Assembly: GCA_021373185.1 (NCBI GenBank)
Contig: JAJFTF010000024.1
Span: forward strand, 62,001 to 126,000
Length of the DNA stretch: 64,000 bases
DNA from: Betaproteobacteria bacterium
Lineage (GTDB): Bacteria; Pseudomonadota; Gammaproteobacteria; Burkholderiales; Sulfuricellaceae
Reading direction: 5' to 3'
Below the pieces are notes generated by a model. It worked only from the letters and a program-made list of their open reading frames with translations. It had not been told where the DNA came from and did no database searches. A program made the position numbers and the translations under genes. Of the stretch, positions 43,645 to 52,158 are shown piece by piece (the stretch's first letter is position 1; every line of letters begins with the position of its first letter).

Positions 43645-43938
43645 TTGAATATTGCGAGACCTGAACATGCTCCGCGATTCATCCTGTGGAAAAAACTGCC
43701 GGGCATGGATACATTCCCTGTTTGCGAAATTGCTTGCTCTCCGCGTTCGGCAAGCCGAAGGACACGTAACATTCGTGCATAATCAATGCATTGCAAAGGC
43801 ATTGATCTCGACAATCCGATCGAATGGGGTGTCGGCAAAGATTGCCGGATATTCACCGAATCTTGCCAATTGTTCTATCCCGGCTGGCATCTCGGCGAAG
43901 AGCGCCATCAAGGCATCCATCTAATTGAAATATCTTAA
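43645..43938 (+). other. Gap with two short in-frame open frames, possible gene remnant
   Basis: The 642-base gap between the regulator and the EF-hand gene holds no clear gene. One frame shows a TTG-started stretch with GGAGAGGG upstream (43645-43782) and, two codons later, an ATG-started one of 50 residues (43786-43938; MHCKGIDLDNPIEWGVGKDC at its start). The second has a faint likeness to the Cys-containing tail of DUF2083-type regulators. It may be a decayed gene or chance. Confidence 0.2.
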
Positions 43939-44140
43939 CAAAACTTTACTTCATTTAACCTGAACCAGCGCAAAGTCGGGGCCGACATGGCCGATATATT
44001 GCATATGCAGCAATACCGATTGACGGAATTGCCTTACCGCAGGTTTGGCTTTGCCGGCATGACGAATGGCGTGGCGACGACGCGGTGAATTTATCGTCCG
44101 CCACGTATTATGTTTCACAACACAACAAAAGGAGTCAATC

Positions 44141-44845
44141 ATGGTTAGCAGCATAGGCGGCAGCTCATTTCAACGGCCCGACCCCACACAAATAGCCAGC
44201 AAGCTATTCTCGAAACTCGATACCAAAAACCAGGGCTACATAGAGAAAAGCGATCTTCAATCGGCTTTCGATCAAATAGCCAGTTCGGCAAACTCAAGCA
44301 GCACTTCCAGCGTCGATGACGTCTTCAAGCAACTGGATGGCAATAGCGACGGGAAAGTGACCAAACAGGAGTTGACCGACTCGCTGAAAAAAATTGCCGA
44401 TCAGCTCGACAGCCAATTTCAAAGCATGCGCACGAAGGGGATGAACAGTGCCGAAGGCGGGATGCAGGGCATGGGTGGCATGCCGCCCCCGCCGCCTCCG
44501 CAAGATGCCGATAGCGCTGGCTTCACTAAAGATGAACTACAAAGCCAACTCGATGAAATCGGCTCTTCCGACAGCAAGCGCGCCAGCCTGATCTCGAACA
44601 TTGTCAGTAACTTCGACAAGGCAGATGCTGACGGCGACGGCAAGGTCAGCATGAAGGAAGCGATGGCCTTTGATAAATCCAGCCAGTCAAGCACATCGGC
44701 TTCGAGTTCAACCGGCTCCAGCAGCTCGTCATCGGGCACATCCAAAACCGAGGCCAATGTAATGATGAAAATCATGCAACTGATGCAGGCATATGGCGGC
44801 TTGGGGCAGGATACGAATCAATCCAGCCTTTCAGTCTCCGCATAA
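44141..44845 (+). CDS. EF-hand calcium-binding protein
   Basis: A 234-residue protein with three canonical EF-hand loops: DTKNQGYIEKSD (27-38), DGNSDGKVTKQE (66-77) and DADGDGKVSMKE (162-173). A Met/Gly/Pro-rich linker with six Pro in a row (115-120) separates the pairs, and a Ser/Thr-rich tail (about 180-205) precedes a short C-terminal helix. A fourth, degenerate loop seems to lie at about 122-133. No signal peptide is visible. Related proteins (XopAW-like) occur in proteobacteria; the role is unknown. AAAGGAG stands before the ATG. Confidence 0.88.
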   Translation: MVSSIGGSSFQRPDPTQIASKLFSKLDTKNQGYIEKSDLQSAFDQIASSANSSSTSSVDDVFKQLDGNSDGKVTKQELTDSLKKIADQLDSQFQSMRTKGMNSAEGGMQGMGGMPPPPPPQDADSAGFTKDELQSQLDEIGSSDSKRASLISNIVSNFDKADADGDGKVSMKEAMAFDKSSQSSTSASSSTGSSSSSSGTSKTEANVMMKIMQLMQAYGGLGQDTNQSSLSVSA

Positions 44846-44853
44846 TCCCCCAC

Positions 44854-44887
44854 TTTAGCCGGCCATGTAAAAGCATGGCCGGCTAAA
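44854..44887. terminator. Perfect hairpin after the EF-hand gene
   Basis: Fourteen-base perfect arms (TTTAGCCGGCCATG and complement) with a 6-base loop, 9 bases after the stop codon. The T run is weak, but position and stem strength support termination. Confidence 0.7.
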
Positions 44888-44900
44888 GTTAAAGTCCGAC

Positions 44901-44935
44901 ACAACGCCCGTAACGAATCCAGTTGCGGGCGTTGT
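44901..44935. terminator. Second hairpin between EF-hand and hsp20 genes
   Basis: ACAACGCCCGTAAC pairs with GTTGCGGGCGTTGT with one wobble pair. It lies between two convergent genes and may serve the hsp20 transcript. Confidence 0.65.
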
Positions 44936-44946
44936 CATTTGAGGAT

Positions 44947-45477
44947 TCAGCCTTTTTCGATTTTTACCGTATGTCGCTCCGACTTCCTAAGCTTGGGTAG
45001 TGTCAGTTCCAGTACGCCATCCTTGAATTTCGCGCTGGCTTTGGCGCCATCGATGCCGGCAGGCATGCGCAGAGTGCGGGAAAATTCGCCGCTGCGAATT
45101 TCCATGCGGTGATAACTGCCCTTTTCCTCTTTTTCCTCGTGCCTGGTCTTACCGCTAAGGGTAACAGCATCTTCGGTCAGGGAAATATTCAGGTCGTCCT
45201 TGGCATACCCAGGCACTTCGGCGCGCACAAATACTTCGCCGTCGCGTTCAATGACATCGACCCGGGGCATCTTTTCCTTGGAAAATTCCGGCCACGCCGG
45301 AAAGAGGGTTTCAGGCTCACGGAAAGGGTTCATCCAGCCATGATGGAAAAAGCGGTCGAACATTTTCTCCATACTTCTTTCCATTTCCTCGAACGGAACC
45401 AGCGATCTGGCAGGTTGGGTTTTTTCTACCGCCTGCACTTCTTTTTTTCCATTTTTCGTCTTCACTTCCTGATCCAT
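44947..45477 (-). CDS. Hsp20/alpha-crystallin small heat shock protein
   Basis: A 176-residue holdase chaperone. The N-terminal arm (about 1-65) contains a Phe-rich stretch (MEKMFDRFFHHGWMNPFREP). The alpha-crystallin domain (about 70-165) shows VFVRAEVPGYAKDDLNISL and the family-typical FSRTLRMPAGIDGAKASAKF, and the end (GVLELTLPK) gives the usual beta strand. The C-terminal IxI motif is absent or weak (HTVKIEKG). It follows the SAP-like gene on the same strand after 39 bases. Confidence 0.93.
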   Translation of the reverse strand: MDQEVKTKNGKKEVQAVEKTQPARSLVPFEEMERSMEKMFDRFFHHGWMNPFREPETLFPAWPEFSKEKMPRVDVIERDGEVFVRAEVPGYAKDDLNISLTEDAVTLSGKTRHEEKEEKGSYHRMEIRSGEFSRTLRMPAGIDGAKASAKFKDGVLELTLPKLRKSERHTVKIEKG

Positions 45478-45516
45478 TTTAATTCTCCTTAATACAAAAA
45501 CCGGCGCGATCCGGCA

Positions 45517-45714
45517 TTAGTTTGCCGCTGCGGCAAAACAGTCGGTGCGCCACTTGCAGCCCAACTGGTCACATTCGCCATTGGTCGCCGTGGCGAAACA
45601 GTCGAAGCTACCCTCCGATTGCTGGATTTTCCGAATAAGCTCGGTTTCCGACAGGCCGGCGGCTTTGATGTGATATTGCTTTGCGAGATTTCGCGCTTCC
45701 TGTAACGTCGTCAT
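45517..45714 (-). CDS. Small SAP/Rho-N-like protein with Cys-rich tail
   Basis: A 65-residue protein. The first 35 residues (TTLQEARNLAKQYHIKAAGL, then SETELIRKIQ) form the helix-turn-helix-like SAP/Rho-N fold that binds nucleic acid. The tail holds four Cys (FDCFATA, GECDQLGCKW, DCFAA) that could bind a metal. As I recall, proteins of this kind are common hypotheticals in betaproteobacteria. AAGGAG precedes the ATG. It is directly upstream of hsp20, which suggests coexpression under stress. Confidence 0.75.
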   Translation of the reverse strand: MTTLQEARNLAKQYHIKAAGLSETELIRKIQQSEGSFDCFATATNGECDQLGCKWRTDCFAAAAN

Positions 45715-46007
45715 GGCATTTTCTCCTTGGCAGGGGGGCGACTGAAATAAAAAACATTCACTGCTAATTCTTTATAGCCCACTATTTAACAAAAAACGCC
45801 CCCCCTTTTTTTAAGGAAATTCCTTACGGGCGCATAAGGAATTTGACTGGAAATTCGCCCGGTTAGATAACCACCAGCCCGCAACGCTGGCCAGCAAAAT
45901 TTAATTATGCCGAGGTCTGAAATTTCGGCTAAAGTCCCGACTTGCAACGTTGATCCCTATCGCTTCCATATTCGGCGGCTCCAACACTCCACGAAAAAGA
46001 CGGCCTC

Positions 46008-46622
46008 ATGAATGAAAAAATTCGTCGCCTCAGCGACCAGATAACCGCACTCGAAAACGAATTGCGGACAGAACTCCATGAACAGGAAAGCCGCCTGCTT
46101 TACCAGATCAAGGGAAAACGCGTCGAATTCGAGCGTTCCATCCGGGAGGCGCACCGGCAGCTCAAGCAGGGAATTTTTCGCTGGTTCCTCTCGGTGCGCC
46201 CGCAAAATTATCTTACCGCGCCGATCATCTACGGCATCGCCATTCCGCTGGTGCTATTCGACCTGTGCGTGACGATCTACCAATTCACCTGCTTCCCGAT
46301 CTACGGCATTCCACGAGTACGGCGAGCCGACCATATCGCCATCGATCACCAGCATCTGGCCTACCTGAATTTCATCGAAAAAGGACATTGCATCTATTGC
46401 TCATACGCCAGCGGAATGATTTCCTACGTGCGTGAAATCGTGGCGAGAACCGAGCAATATTTCTGCCCGATCAAGCACGCGCACAAACTCCTGGGAACCC
46501 ATGAGCGCTACGCCCTGTTTCTTGATTACGGCAGAGCCGATGATTTCCATGCCAGGCTCGAAGAATTCCGCAAGCAGCTCGCCGAGGAAGAAGAAACGAA
46601 GGCCGCTGAATCAAGTCGATAG
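46008..46622 (+). CDS. Conserved membrane protein with HCxYC motif, function unknown
   Basis: A 204-residue protein. An N-terminal coiled coil (about 5-55) leads into one long or two short hydrophobic segments (about 68-100: YLTAPIIYGIAIPLVLFDLC and a following stretch). A conserved-looking part follows (HLAYLNFIEKGHCIYCSYAS, about 124-143) with HCxYC that may bind metal or heme, then a charged helical tail. I recall it only as a conserved hypothetical. It ends 16 bases before mutM and may be cotranscribed. The 293-base gap upstream contains only A/T- and C-rich runs and a short AAGGAAATTCCTT palindrome near 45812. Confidence 0.75.
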   Translation: MNEKIRRLSDQITALENELRTELHEQESRLLYQIKGKRVEFERSIREAHRQLKQGIFRWFLSVRPQNYLTAPIIYGIAIPLVLFDLCVTIYQFTCFPIYGIPRVRRADHIAIDHQHLAYLNFIEKGHCIYCSYASGMISYVREIVARTEQYFCPIKHAHKLLGTHERYALFLDYGRADDFHARLEEFRKQLAEEEETKAAESSR

Positions 46623-46638
46623 CTCAGCGGGATAGCCC

Positions 46639-47454
46639 ATGCCAGAACTGCCTGAAGTCGAAATCACCCGCCGCGGCCTGGAACCCCATCTCGTCGGCCT
46701 GCGCATCGAAGCCGCCGTTGTGCGCCATGCCGGCCTGCGTCATCCGGTGCCGGAAACGCTGAACCAAACACTATCCGGCTTGACCCTGCGCAGCATCGAA
46801 CGGCGCGGCAAGTATCTGCTGCTGGACTGCGGCGCGGGCTGGCTGATCCTGCATCTCGGCATGTCCGGCAGCCTGCGCATTCTGCCCGCCGCTACCCCGC
46901 CGCAGAAACACGACCACTTCGACCTCGTACTGGAAAGCGGACAGTGCATGAGGCTGCGCGATCCACGCCGCTTCGGCGCGGTGCTGTGGACGACGGCGCC
47001 GCCGCAACGCCATCCGCTGCTGGCCCGCCTCGGCATCGAACCGCTGACGGCAGCCTTTGACGGCGGCTTTCTTTACGCCGCGTCACGCGGACGCCAGACC
47101 GCCATCAAACTGTTTCTGATGGATGGACATATCGTCGTCGGCATCGGCAACATTTACGCCAACGAAGCGCTGTTCGACGCCGCCATCAGCCCGAAAACCG
47201 CCGCCGGAAAAATCGGCGCGGCGCGTTACGCCAAACTTGCGGAGAGCGTGAAGGAAACGCTGAAACGCGCCATCGCGGCAGGCGGTTCTACCCTGCGCGA
47301 TTTCGTCGACAGCGCCGGCTCACCGGGTTATTTCCAGCAGCAATACCGGGTATATGGCCGCACCGGCCTGCCCTGCCCGCGCTGCGGAACGGCAATCCGC
47401 CAGATTCGCCAGGGACAGCGCTCGACCTTCTACTGCCCCGGCTGCCAGAAGTAG
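46639..47454 (+). CDS. mutM: Formamidopyrimidine-DNA glycosylase
   Basis: A 271-residue DNA repair enzyme that removes 8-oxoguanine and cleaves the AP site. PELPEVE at the N-terminus supplies the catalytic Pro and Glu; RGKYLLL holds the conserved Lys; the H2TH domain (about 130-220, [16 protein letters not shown]) and C-terminal zinc finger ([10 protein letters not shown]...YCPGC) are intact. The gap to the convergent HD-GYP gene (47455-47584) shows no gene. Confidence 0.97.
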   Translation: MPELPEVEITRRGLEPHLVGLRIEAAVVRHAGLRHPVPETLNQTLSGLTLRSIERRGKYLLLDCGAGWLILHLGMSGSLRILPAATPPQKHDHFDLVLESGQCMRLRDPRRFGAVLWTTAPPQRHPLLARLGIEPLTAAFDGGFLYAASRGRQTAIKLFLMDGHIVVGIGNIYANEALFDAAISPKTAAGKIGAARYAKLAESVKETLKRAIAAGGSTLRDFVDSAGSPGYFQQQYRVYGRTGLPCPRCGTAIRQIRQGQRSTFYCPGCQK

Positions 47455-47584
47455 CCTTTGTCTTTACTGAAGAAGCGAGGGGGTTTATACGTGCGAATCC
47501 GTCTGCCTTGCCGATCTTGATCAATCGCCAACCGCAGGGGAAATCGAATGGAAAGCCTCGCGCGATTGCCGAGCCAAAACCGGA

Positions 47585-48613
47585 TCAACTTGCCGAGAAG
47601 GTGAAGTCCTGCTCCCGGAAAAGCCTGATACATGCTTCCACGACAGCAGGATCGAAAAGCGTGCCCTTATTGAGGGCGATATTATCCAGCGCCGAATCAA
47701 TGCCCAACGCAGGCCGGTAAGGGCGATGGGACATCATCGATTCCACCACGTCGGCCACCGCCAGAATCTTGGCTTCGAGCAATGTTTTTCCATTGTTAAG
47801 CGCCCGTGGGTAGCCAGAACCATCCAGTCGTTCATGGTGTTGCAACACGATTTCCGCAATCGGCCATGGGAAGTCGATATTGCTTAGTATTTCATAGCCG
47901 CTCTGGGCATGTTCCTTGATGATGCTGAATTCCAGTCCGGTGAGTTTGCCCGGTTTGGTGAGTATCTCGGCCGGAACCCGAATCTTGCCGACATCATGCA
48001 CGACGCCGGCTAGGTGTATTCCCTCAACTTGCTCTGCCGGAAGCTGCAGTTCTTTGGCAATGGCAATGGCAAGCTGTGCGGTGCGGCGCTGATGGCCGGC
48101 AGTATACGGATCGCGCATTTCGACGATGGCGGCAAGCGCGGTGATGGAATCGAGCAGGCTGGTTTTCAGCTTTTGCTCGCTTTCCCTCAACTCGGCGGTG
48201 CGTTCCTCTACCAAGTCCTCCAGGTGGTTGCGCAGGCGATTCAATTCCAAATGGGTGCGCACCCTGGCCAACAGCTCATCGCGCTGATAAGGCTTGGTAA
48301 CGAAGTCCACGGCACCGATCTTGAAGCCATGCACCTTCTCATCCGTTTCCGAAACTGCGCTGACGAAAATTACCGGCACGTCACGCGTTTCTGCTTGGGC
48401 CTTGAGACGCCTGCAAACTTCGTATCCGTCCATCTCGGGCATGCGAACATCGAGCAAAACCAGCTCGGGCGGGTTGCTTATGGCGGCATGCAAGGCCAGC
48501 TCACCGCTGATCGCAGAGCGCACCTCATAGCCTTCCATTTTCAGGATGTCCGTCAACAGCCTCAAGGAGGCCGGCGTGTCGTCTACCGCGAGTATTCTGC
48601 CTTTGTCTGTCAT
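47585..48613 (-). CDS. HD-GYP response regulator (cyclic-di-GMP phosphodiesterase)
   Basis: A 342-residue RpfG-type protein. The receiver (about 5-122; DD at 11-12, phospho-acceptor D55, K107) is joined by a coiled coil (about 125-155) to an HD-GYP domain (about 155-335) with HD at 207-208 (HDVGKI), HHERLDGSGYP (259-269) and FDP near the end. Family members degrade c-di-GMP or related dinucleotides. It lies 14 bases downstream of the hybrid kinase gene and is the likely output of that pathway. Confidence 0.93.
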   Translation of the reverse strand: MTDKGRILAVDDTPASLRLLTDILKMEGYEVRSAISGELALHAAISNPPELVLLDVRMPEMDGYEVCRRLKAQAETRDVPVIFVSAVSETDEKVHGFKIGAVDFVTKPYQRDELLARVRTHLELNRLRNHLEDLVEERTAELRESEQKLKTSLLDSITALAAIVEMRDPYTAGHQRRTAQLAIAIAKELQLPAEQVEGIHLAGVVHDVGKIRVPAEILTKPGKLTGLEFSIIKEHAQSGYEILSNIDFPWPIAEIVLQHHERLDGSGYPRALNNGKTLLEAKILAVADVVESMMSHRPYRPALGIDSALDNIALNKGTLFDPAVVEACIRLFREQDFTFSAS

Positions 48614-48627
48614 GTCATGTGTGTCGA

Positions 48628-51600
48628 TTATTGGTTCGCCTGCAATGCCCTAAGTATAGCCGGATAGTCGAAGTTACCCGCCAGATGGGACAGCGTTTTG
48701 TGCAGCTTCGGATCATAGGACGCGGTTTGCTGAATAACCGTACCAATGCGTTCGCCCTCCAGACTTTCCAGGGCATCGTGGAGTTCGCGGCGCAGATCCG
48801 GCGGCAACGCCGTCAGCATCTCCGCCGTTATTACGCCATCGCTTGCCTCTTCGGCTTCTGCCGCACGCGCATCGGCGTAAATATATTTCACACCCAACTG
48901 CCTGCCCAGACATTCATATATTTCATTGAAACGGTAAGGTTTGCGCACGAAATCATCCATGCCCGCCTTGAGCATTTCATCGCGTTGTTCCGTAAAAGCC
49001 GAAGCCGTGACGGCGGCGATCTTTACCTCTTTGCCGCCGGGCAAATCGCGGATACGCCGCGTCGCTTCCAGGCCGTCCATCACCGGCATGCGCCGATCCA
49101 TCCAGATCAGGTGTGGCCGCCAGCTCTGGAATATCTCCACGGCTTGCTCACCGTTCTCCGCTACCTTGATGGGGAAACCCACGTTTTTCATCAGGTTGGC
49201 GAGCAATAATTGATTTTCCAGTTGATCCTCAACGATCAGGATGCGGTATTCCGGCTGGCCAGGCGCCAGGCTCAAAATCTCGCTCTTTCCCACGCTTTCC
49301 GGTTTGATTACATCCGCTGCAGCGGCTTCGACCACGGGCAGTTCCACCCGGAAGGTCGAGCCTGCGCCCGGGATGCTTTCGACACTGACCGTGCCGCCCA
49401 TTAGTTGCACAAACTGCCGGGTAAGCGTCAACCCCAGGCCGGTGCCCTTCTGCGTAGCCGTTTGCCCCAATTGCACGAACGGCTCAAAGATTTTTTGCTG
49501 GTCTTCCGGCTTGATGCCGATGCCGGAATCTTCGACTTCGATCAGCAAGCGTTGCGGCATGGCATGCGGCTTTATCCCGAAGCGCAAGGTAACGCCGCCT
49601 TGCGGGGTAAATTTCACCGCATTGCCGACCAGGTTGATCAACACCTGACGCAAGCGCGCCTCATCGCCCTTGATATAGCGCGGGAATTCCGAAGACTGGT
49701 CGATCAGCAGTTGCAACCCTTTTTCCTGGGCGCGCACATGCATCATATCGGTGACATCGCGCACCAGACCGCCGAGGTCGAAGGGGGCGCTCTCCAACTG
49801 CACTCGGCCAGCTTCGATCTTGGCCATTTCCAGCACATCGTTAATCAGGGTCAGCAGGTGTTCTCCGCTGCGGTTGATGATATCGAGGTTCTCGCGCTGT
49901 TCCTGCGACAGCAGCGGGTCTTTGCGCATCATGTAGGAGAAACCGAGAATGGCATTCAGGGGGGTGCGCAATTCATGGCTCATGCTGGACAGGAACACGC
50001 TTTTGGCCCGATTTGCCGCTTCGGCCGCATTGTATGCCAGCACCAGATCGGTCGTGCGCTGCTGCACCACCTCCTCCAGGTGGTCCTTGTATATCCTCAA
50101 CTCCTCTTCCGTTGCCTTGCGCTCGGTAATGTCATGCACCACGCCAAACGAGCGCAACGGCTTGCCGTCCTTGTCATAATGCGTTTCGCACTTTTCATTC
50201 ACGTATTTCACGCGCCCGTCGGTCATCTGCAACCGGTGCTCGATATCGTAGGGAGTCCTGTTTTTGACCGACTCGGAGTAAGCCCTATTCACCAGTTCGC
50301 GGTCGTCGGGGTGGATCGCATTCAGGAAAGCCTCGTAGGACGCGCCAAATTTTTCCGGGTCAATTTCGAAAATGCGATAGATCTCATCCGACCAGGTCAG
50401 CACATTTTTGACAAGATCAAGATCCCAGTTGCCCAGATGAGCGATGCGCTGCGCTTCGGCAAGACTGCGCTCGCTGCGCCGCAACTGCTCCTCGGCCAGC
50501 TTGCGCTCGGTAATGTCATCCGAAATACCGAGAAGATAAAGAGGGCTTCCGTCATCCGCGAAAATGGGAATTTTTCTGGTATGCAGGTAACGGTCGCCTA
50601 GAAATTTAGTGCTGATCAGCTCCTCCGGTATATCCAGCAACTCCCTGCCATCTATAATTCCTCTATCCTTGGCTGTAAAAAAATCCGCCTGCTCTTTCGG
50701 GAAAAAATCATAATCATTTTTTCCCATCAAATCATCCCGCGAATAGCCGAGCAGCTCTTCCCCTGCCTTATTGAATCTTACGAAATTAAGATGTGCGGCA
50801 TCTTTGACAAAAACCATATTGGGGATATGTTCTATCAGGCTGTCGAGAAAACGTTCGTTTTCGCGCAAGGCTTCTTCCGTCCGTTTCTTCTCGGTGATGT
50901 CCCGCGCTACGGTAGAAATCCCGATGATATTGCCCGACGCATCTCTGATCGGCGAGATGGCGAGAGAGACATGGATCAGCGTGCCATCTTTGCGGATTCG
51001 TTTGGACTCCTGGTTTGAAACCGTTTCTCCCCGGCATACTTTTTCCAGGAGTTCGTGTATCCCGGCATGGCTCGAAGGCGGTGCGAGCATCGTGATGGGC
51101 TTGCCGATGATTTCATCGGCGGTATAGCCATAAATTTTCTCGGCGCCTTTGTTCCAATTGGTGATGATGCCGTCAGGGGTTTTGCCGATAATCGCGTCGG
51201 CAGAAGATTCGACGATGGCGGCAAGCTGGGTGCGCGTCTCTTCTGCCCGCTTGCGCTCGGCGATGTCGCGCAGGATGCCAACCGCATGCCAGTGTCCGCC
51301 GAGCATGAGCGCCGAAATCGACAGTTCAATGGGGATTTCACGACCATCCTTGTGTAGCGCTTCGATCTCGATGGTCTTGCCGATCATCGCTCCCTGCCCG
51401 GTATTACGAAACGCATCGAAGCCCTGAATGGCTTTGCTTTGGTAGCGTGGCGGCGTCAGCAGTTGGTGCAACGGCTTGCCGATCGCTTCATCCGCGCGAT
51501 AGCCCAGGATGCGCTCGGCGGCAGGGTTCCAGTACACCAGTGCACTGGTGTCATCGACCATGATCAGTGCATCCAGCGAGGCGGTGCTGATAGCGCGGAA

Positions 51601-52158
51601 CTTCTCTTCGCTGGCCGCCAGCGCCAACTGGCTGGCGTCGCGTGCGGCAATCAACCCCCCGGTGTAGGCATCGTGATAGCTGCACAGCAGAATCGCCTTG
51701 GCGAGATTGGCCATCACCGGTTGAAATAACTGTGTCAGCGGCAGATCGCTATCCGGCAATTGCGGAGCCAGCAGCACAACCACACCCTGCCCATCGATCG
51801 GCAGGCGCAAATAGGCCTTATATCGCCCGACCTTGTCGGGCAGCACCGCCAGCAAGGCGGCATCTTCTCCGCACTCCTCCGCTCCGCGCAACAACTGCGC
51901 CGGCAGGCGAACCATCTGCCCGGTCAGACCGATTAGCTCGTAATCACCGACCGCGGCATCGATGCGCACGTCAAGCATGCCTTCGGAATCGACCGCCGAA
52001 GAAGGCACTTCCAAACACACGAAACCGGCAGGGAAGGAGGTGTGATAGAGCAGGCGTTGCAGCATCTTGGTGAGCAGCGGCTTGACGCTCACCTCGCCGC
52101 CGATGACCAGCGCCATTTCATACAGGATGCTCAGAATATAGCTGTGATCCATGTTCAA
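48628..52158 (-). CDS. Cytoplasmic multi-PAS hybrid histidine kinase
   Basis: A 1176-residue soluble kinase without membrane segments. An N-terminal GAF-like region (about 1-170) is followed by four PAS/PAC units (about 185-300, 307-422, 433-550, 565-680), HisKA with H728 (SMSHELRTPLNAIL), the ATPase domain (about 835-945; NLVGNAVKFTP, DSGIGI, GTGLGLTL), a receiver (about 972-1090, D1021) and a helical C-terminal part (about 1110-1176). Its start overlaps the FIST gene stop by 4 bases. It should relay signals from FIST to the HD-GYP regulator downstream. Confidence 0.94.
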   Translation of the reverse strand: MNMDHSYILSILYEMALVIGGEVSVKPLLTKMLQRLLYHTSFPAGFVCLEVPSSAVDSEGMLDVRIDAAVGDYELIGLTGQMVRLPAQLLRGAEECGEDAALLAVLPDKVGRYKAYLRLPIDGQGVVVLLAPQLPDSDLPLTQLFQPVMANLAKAILLCSYHDAYTGGLIAARDASQLALAASEEKFRAISTASLDALIMVDDTSALVYWNPAAERILGYRADEAIGKPLHQLLTPPRYQSKAIQGFDAFRNTGQGAMIGKTIEIEALHKDGREIPIELSISALMLGGHWHAVGILRDIAERKRAEETRTQLAAIVESSADAIIGKTPDGIITNWNKGAEKIYGYTADEIIGKPITMLAPPSSHAGIHELLEKVCRGETVSNQESKRIRKDGTLIHVSLAISPIRDASGNIIGISTVARDITEKKRTEEALRENERFLDSLIEHIPNMVFVKDAAHLNFVRFNKAGEELLGYSRDDLMGKNDYDFFPKEQADFFTAKDRGIIDGRELLDIPEELISTKFLGDRYLHTRKIPIFADDGSPLYLLGISDDITERKLAEEQLRRSERSLAEAQRIAHLGNWDLDLVKNVLTWSDEIYRIFEIDPEKFGASYEAFLNAIHPDDRELVNRAYSESVKNRTPYDIEHRLQMTDGRVKYVNEKCETHYDKDGKPLRSFGVVHDITERKATEEELRIYKDHLEEVVQQRTTDLVLAYNAAEAANRAKSVFLSSMSHELRTPLNAILGFSYMMRKDPLLSQEQRENLDIINRSGEHLLTLINDVLEMAKIEAGRVQLESAPFDLGGLVRDVTDMMHVRAQEKGLQLLIDQSSEFPRYIKGDEARLRQVLINLVGNAVKFTPQGGVTLRFGIKPHAMPQRLLIEVEDSGIGIKPEDQQKIFEPFVQLGQTATQKGTGLGLTLTRQFVQLMGGTVSVESIPGAGSTFRVELPVVEAAAADVIKPESVGKSEILSLAPGQPEYRILIVEDQLENQLLLANLMKNVGFPIKVAENGEQAVEIFQSWRPHLIWMDRRMPVMDGLEATRRIRDLPGGKEVKIAAVTASAFTEQRDEMLKAGMDDFVRKPYRFNEIYECLGRQLGVKYIYADARAAEAEEASDGVITAEMLTALPPDLRRELHDALESLEGERIGTVIQQTASYDPKLHKTLSHLAGNFDYPAILRALQANQ

